Shown one piece after another: positions 33,444-35,625 of a stretch of DNA of 35,625 nt (the stretch's first letter is position 1; the number at the start of each line of letters is the position of its first letter). This DNA comes from Paracoccaceae bacterium (GTDB lineage: Bacteria > Pseudomonadota > Alphaproteobacteria > Rhodobacterales > Rhodobacteraceae): contig JALWTH010000394.1 of the NCBI GenBank assembly GCA_027082975.1, positions 1-35,625 of the forward strand, in the 5' to 3' direction. A program made the position numbers and the translations under genes. Under the pieces are notes generated by a model, which had not been told where the DNA came from, did not search any database, and saw nothing but the letters and a program-made list of their open reading frames with translations.

Positions 33444-34016
33444 CTAGCGATTGGCTCCGGGCACCCAGAGCACATCGTCGCGCCCGCCATCATTGGCCAC
33501 GCGCGCGGCGACGAAGCACCAGTCCGAAAGGCGGTTGAGGTAGCGGATCGCGGCCGGGTTGACCGGCTCCTGCGCGGCGAGCTCCACCGCGAGGCGCTCG
33601 GCGCGGCGCGTCACGGTGCGGGTGAGGTGCAGATGGGCGGCAAGCGCAGAGCCGCCGGGCAGCACGAAGCTTTTCAGCACCGGCAGGTCGGCATTCATGT
33701 CGTCGATCTCGGCTTCGAGCCGCTCCACCTGGCGCTGGGCGATGCGCAGGGGCGGGGTCTCGGCGCTGGCATCCTCCGGGCTCTCCGGGCGGCACAGATC
33801 GGCGCCCAGATCGAAGAGGTCGTTCTGGATCAGCGCCAGGTGCAGGTCCATCGCCGGGCTGGCGTGGAGCCGGGCAAGGCCAAGCGTGGCGTTGGCTTCA
33901 TCGACCGTGCCATAGGCGGCAACGCGCAGGTCGTGCTTGGGCCGGCGCTCGCCATTGCCCAGCGCGGTTTCGCCGCCATCGCCGGTGCGGGTGTAGATTT
34001 TCGAAAGCGTGACCAT
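33444..34016 (-). CDS. Cob(I)alamin adenosyltransferase, PduO type
   Basis: The enzyme attaches the adenosyl group of ATP to reduced cobalamin, making adenosylcobalamin. The 190-residue product has the PduO N-terminal nucleotide motif KIYTRTGDGGETALGNGERRPK and YGTVDEANA, the central FDLGADLC, and the C-terminal LTRTVTRRAERLAV, then RYLNRLSDWCFVAAR. The start is ATG 34016 with GGGGAAGGG upstream. The long track ORF reads into the neighbouring gene. It stands behind the HIG1-like gene (11-base gap) and close to etfBA, which suits a role in supplying cofactor to the B12-dependent mutases of the ethylmalonyl-CoA pathway. Confidence 0.94.
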   Translation of the reverse strand: MVTLSKIYTRTGDGGETALGNGERRPKHDLRVAAYGTVDEANATLGLARLHASPAMDLHLALIQNDLFDLGADLCRPESPEDASAETPPLRIAQRQVERLEAEIDDMNADLPVLKSFVLPGGSALAAHLHLTRTVTRRAERLAVELAAQEPVNPAAIRYLNRLSDWCFVAARVANDGGRDDVLWVPGANR

Positions 34017-34027
34017 GACCCTTCCCC

Positions 34028-34231
34028 TCAGCCGCCGCGCCGGACCCAGACGAACAGCAGGATCAGCACGATCGCCACCGCCTGCGCGGCGAGGCGGTAG
34101 CGCATGATGCGGTTGGAATGCTTGCGGTTGAAATCGCCGCCGAGGCCGAAGCCGATCACCCCGACCATCAGGATCACGAAGACCAGCGCGACCGCGAGTG
34201 CGACGGCGATGAAATAAGGGTCGTGCAGCAT
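34028..34231 (-). CDS. Twin-transmembrane protein, HIG1 domain type
   Basis: The 67-residue protein has two membrane helices (FIAVALAVALVFVILMVGVIGFGLGG and AAQAVAIVLILLFVWV) around a basic cytoplasmic-type loop (DFNRKHSNRIMRYRL). This is the HIG1-domain pattern, which in mitochondria assists respiratory supercomplexes. The bacterial role is unknown. It directly precedes the cobalamin adenosyltransferase gene in what looks like a two-gene operon. Confidence 0.82.
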   Translation of the reverse strand: MLHDPYFIAVALAVALVFVILMVGVIGFGLGGDFNRKHSNRIMRYRLAAQAVAIVLILLFVWVRRGG

Positions 34232-34302
34232 GGGCGCTCCTTTCCGTTCGGCCCCGAGATAGGCGCTGGCGGGCGCCGGCGCAATGCGGCGCTATGACTT
34301 CC

Positions 34303-34568
34303 TGGGGCGTAGACCCACAAACCACGCGCCGCCAGTTTGGCAGATTTTCGTTCTGACCAGGCGCAAGGGCGCCGGAATAGTGGTGCTATTTCAAGCCCTT
34401 GCAACGCAGTCAGGGCGAAAATCCGCCAAACCCGAAGGGCGCGATCCTCGCTTCATCTCAATGGCTCGGGTCGCTTGCAAAGGGCACCACCCTGTGCGGC
34501 GCGCCCCAACCCATTGATATTTCGCGAGGATCGCGCTGGCGACGCGTGGTTTGTGGGCCTACGCCCCA
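34303..34568. repeat. 266-bp structured intergenic element with terminal inverted repeats and three-way-junction fold
   Basis: The ends are 32-base inverted repeats with two mismatches (left end TGGGGCGTAG...; right end ...CTACGCCCCA). Inside, two hairpins fill the space almost exactly. Hairpin 1 has arms 34335-34357 and 34409-34431 (20 of 23 paired, extended by GCAAGGGC/GCCCTTGC). Hairpin 2 has arms 34439-34451 and 34524-34536 (13 of 13), extended by TCAATGG/CCATTGA. There is no coding capacity. It fills the region between the HIG1-type gene and the SDR gene, and its right end contains the SDR stop codon. It may be a MITE-like element, a structured 3'-UTR or an RNA gene. No target-site duplication is evident. 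Confidence 0.8.
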
Positions 34569-35389
34569 AGAATCCGGTCCTGCATCCGGGTCGAGAGCAG
34601 GCGGCGGGCGATGCCGGCGATGTAAGTGGGGGTGGTGACGTAGTAGCGCGGGCGCGGGCGGCGTGCCTCGAGCGCGCGGATCAGCTTTTTGGTCACCGCC
34701 GAGGGGGGGCGCTCGAAGGCATCGCGTGGCGGGTTTTCGGCGTAAAGGCGCTTGAGCAGCGAGGCTTCGTAGCGGGCGCGGTGGGGCGAGGCGCGCCAGT
34801 CCACCCAGCGCTCGAAATGGGGGATGGATTTGATGCGAATATCGGTGGTGATCGGGCCGGGCTCGATCAGCACCACCTGGATATTGGCATCCGCAAGCTC
34901 GAGGCGCAGGGTATCGCTGTAGCCCTCGAGCGCGAACTTGCAGGCCACATAGGCCGCGCGCCAGCGCATGGTCACCAGCCCCAGCACCGAGGAATTCTGC
35001 ACGATCCGCCCATGCCCCTGCGCGCGCATGACCGGGATCACGGCGCGGGTCAGTTCGTGCCAGCCGAAGAAGTTGGTCTCGAAGATTTCGCGCAGCGCGT
35101 CGGTGGGCAGGTCTTCGGCGGCGCCGGGCAGGCCGAAGGCGCCGTTGTTGAACAGCGCGTCAAGCCTGCCGCCGGAGGCCTCCAGCGCGCGCGCGAGCGC
35201 GGCCTGGATCGAAGCCGGGTCGGTGAGATCGAGGCGAAAGCTCGTGAGCCCCTCGGCGGCGAGGCGCGCGCAATCCTCCTCCTTGCGGCAGGTGGCAAAG
35301 ACCTGCCAGCCGCGCCGGTGCAGGGTATGGGCGGCGTCATGGCCGATGCCGGAGGAACAGCCGGTGATCAGGATCGAGCGCGCGTTCAT
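34559..35389 (-). CDS. Short-chain dehydrogenase/reductase (SDR) family protein
   Basis: The 276-residue protein is a classical-type SDR with the cofactor motif TGCSSGIG (residues 9-16), NNGAFG in place of NNAG, the catalytic Ser region VQNSSVLG and the YVACK active-site pair. The C-terminal extension (KRLYAENPPRDAFERPPSAVTKKLIRALEARRPRPRYYVTTP) matches the subgroup near retinol and steroid dehydrogenase-like SDRs, whose substrates are mostly unknown. The start is ATG 35389 with AAGAGG upstream. The track's longer ORF is not supported. The last codons (ILGA, stop) lie in the terminal inverted repeat of the 266-bp element, so the native C-terminus may have been changed by it. Confidence 0.9.
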   Translation of the reverse strand: MNARSILITGCSSGIGHDAAHTLHRRGWQVFATCRKEEDCARLAAEGLTSFRLDLTDPASIQAALARALEASGGRLDALFNNGAFGLPGAAEDLPTDALREIFETNFFGWHELTRAVIPVMRAQGHGRIVQNSSVLGLVTMRWRAAYVACKFALEGYSDTLRLELADANIQVVLIEPGPITTDIRIKSIPHFERWVDWRASPHRARYEASLLKRLYAENPPRDAFERPPSAVTKKLIRALEARRPRPRYYVTTPTYIAGIARRLLSTRMQDRILGA

Positions 35390-35429
35390 GCCTCTTGATA
35401 GGGCGGGGCCGCGCGGGGCGCAAGGCCGC

Positions 35430-35625
35430 TCAGGGGCGGTCGGGCGACAGGAATTGCGAGGCCATGAAGCCGCGCGCCCCGGTCTCGACCACGCGGATCT
35501 CGGTCCAGCCATCCACCGGCGCGCCGAGATACTCGACCTCGGTGCCGCGGGGAAGCTTGGCAAGGATCGCCTCGCGCGTCGAGGTGCCCGCGCGCATGTT
35601 GACCCGCGAGCCGGTGACGTAGAGG
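35430..35625 (-). CDS. SH3-domain protein, C-terminal fragment cut by the window edge
   Basis: The reverse complement is open from the right edge to a TGA at 35430, giving 64 residues: LYVTGSRVNMRAGTSTREAI, then LPRGTEVEYLG, DGWTEIRVVETGARGFMASQFL. This is a bacterial SH3 (SH3b, type 3) domain, with the VNMRAGPS-like start and the GWxx(I/V) and GF(M)xxxxL elements. Such domains bind cell wall or protein ligands in exported proteins. The track does not list it because its start is outside the window. It lies 40 bases upstream of the SDR gene on the same strand. Confidence 0.8.
   Translation of the reverse strand, partial: LYVTGSRVNMRAGTSTREAILAKLPRGTEVEYLGAPVDGWTEIRVVETGARGFMASQFLSPDRP

Noticed and set aside
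33444-34325. 293-codon ORF covering both the adenosyltransferase and the HIG1-type region
   Set aside because: The PduO domain starts at MVTLSKIYTRTGDGG after a good ribosome binding site. The upstream part is the wrong frame of the small membrane gene.

Overview
The window is high-GC alphaproteobacterial chromosome, most likely from the Rhodobacteraceae (Roseobacter/Rhodobacter group). The indicators are the ChvI-ChvG two-component system placed divergently from pckA, the short-form HPr kinase next to rapZ and a permease-less PTS, methylsuccinyl-CoA dehydrogenase of the ethylmalonyl-CoA pathway, and the era-DUF1491-recO order. I see no rRNA, tRNA, CRISPR array, prophage or classical insertion sequence. 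Most entries in the ORF track are shadows of real genes, as expected at this GC content.

Left part (1-6.3 kb): a minus-strand set of a truncated leucine-rich-repeat protein, a CdsA-type cytidylyltransferase and a PlsC-type acyltransferase. It is followed by an FMN-dependent lactate dehydrogenase, ribosomal protein L25 with a clear terminator, a periplasmic rhodanese-like protein, a small lipoprotein, an antibiotic-biosynthesis-monooxygenase-like protein and a universal stress protein.

Catabolic cluster (6.3-15.8 kb): a minus-strand operon (BKACE/DUF849 enzyme, class III aminotransferase, MOFRL glycerate 2-kinase) faces a plus-strand operon (three-part TRAP transporter, beta-hydroxyacid dehydrogenase, secreted phospholipase A2-like protein). 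A convergent FadR-type GntR regulator closes the cluster. Two inverted repeats with the same 7-7-7 architecture (TGGT-type half-sites) lie upstream of dctP and upstream of the regulator, which suggests one regulon. The substrate is unknown, and this is the best candidate in the window for an undescribed pathway.

Middle (15.8-24 kb): OmpA-type lipoprotein, Hsp20, then dtd-era-DUF1491-recO, methylsuccinyl-CoA dehydrogenase, a TSUP-family permease and pckA.

Regulatory operon (24.3-29.8 kb): chvI-chvG-hprK-rapZ-EIIA(Man)-HPr-acyltransferase, mostly with overlapping start/stop codons. It joins envelope sensing to a regulatory PTS without sugar permeases.

Right part (29.8-35.6 kb): 3-hydroxyacyl-CoA dehydrogenase, a DUF6473-like protein, etfB-etfA, a PduO-type cobalamin adenosyltransferase, a HIG1-type membrane protein, an SDR and the end of an SH3-domain protein. 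With mcd, several of these serve C4/C5 acyl-CoA metabolism: a dehydrogenase, its electron acceptor, and the B12 cofactor that the pathway's mutases need.

Non-coding structure worth attention: a 266-bp element (34303-34568) that tiles exactly into a three-way-junction fold and supplies the stop codon of the SDR gene; three copies of a perfect 21-bp palindrome; a strong dctP-dctQ intercistronic hairpin; and two copies of a C-rich/TATTT intergenic motif.
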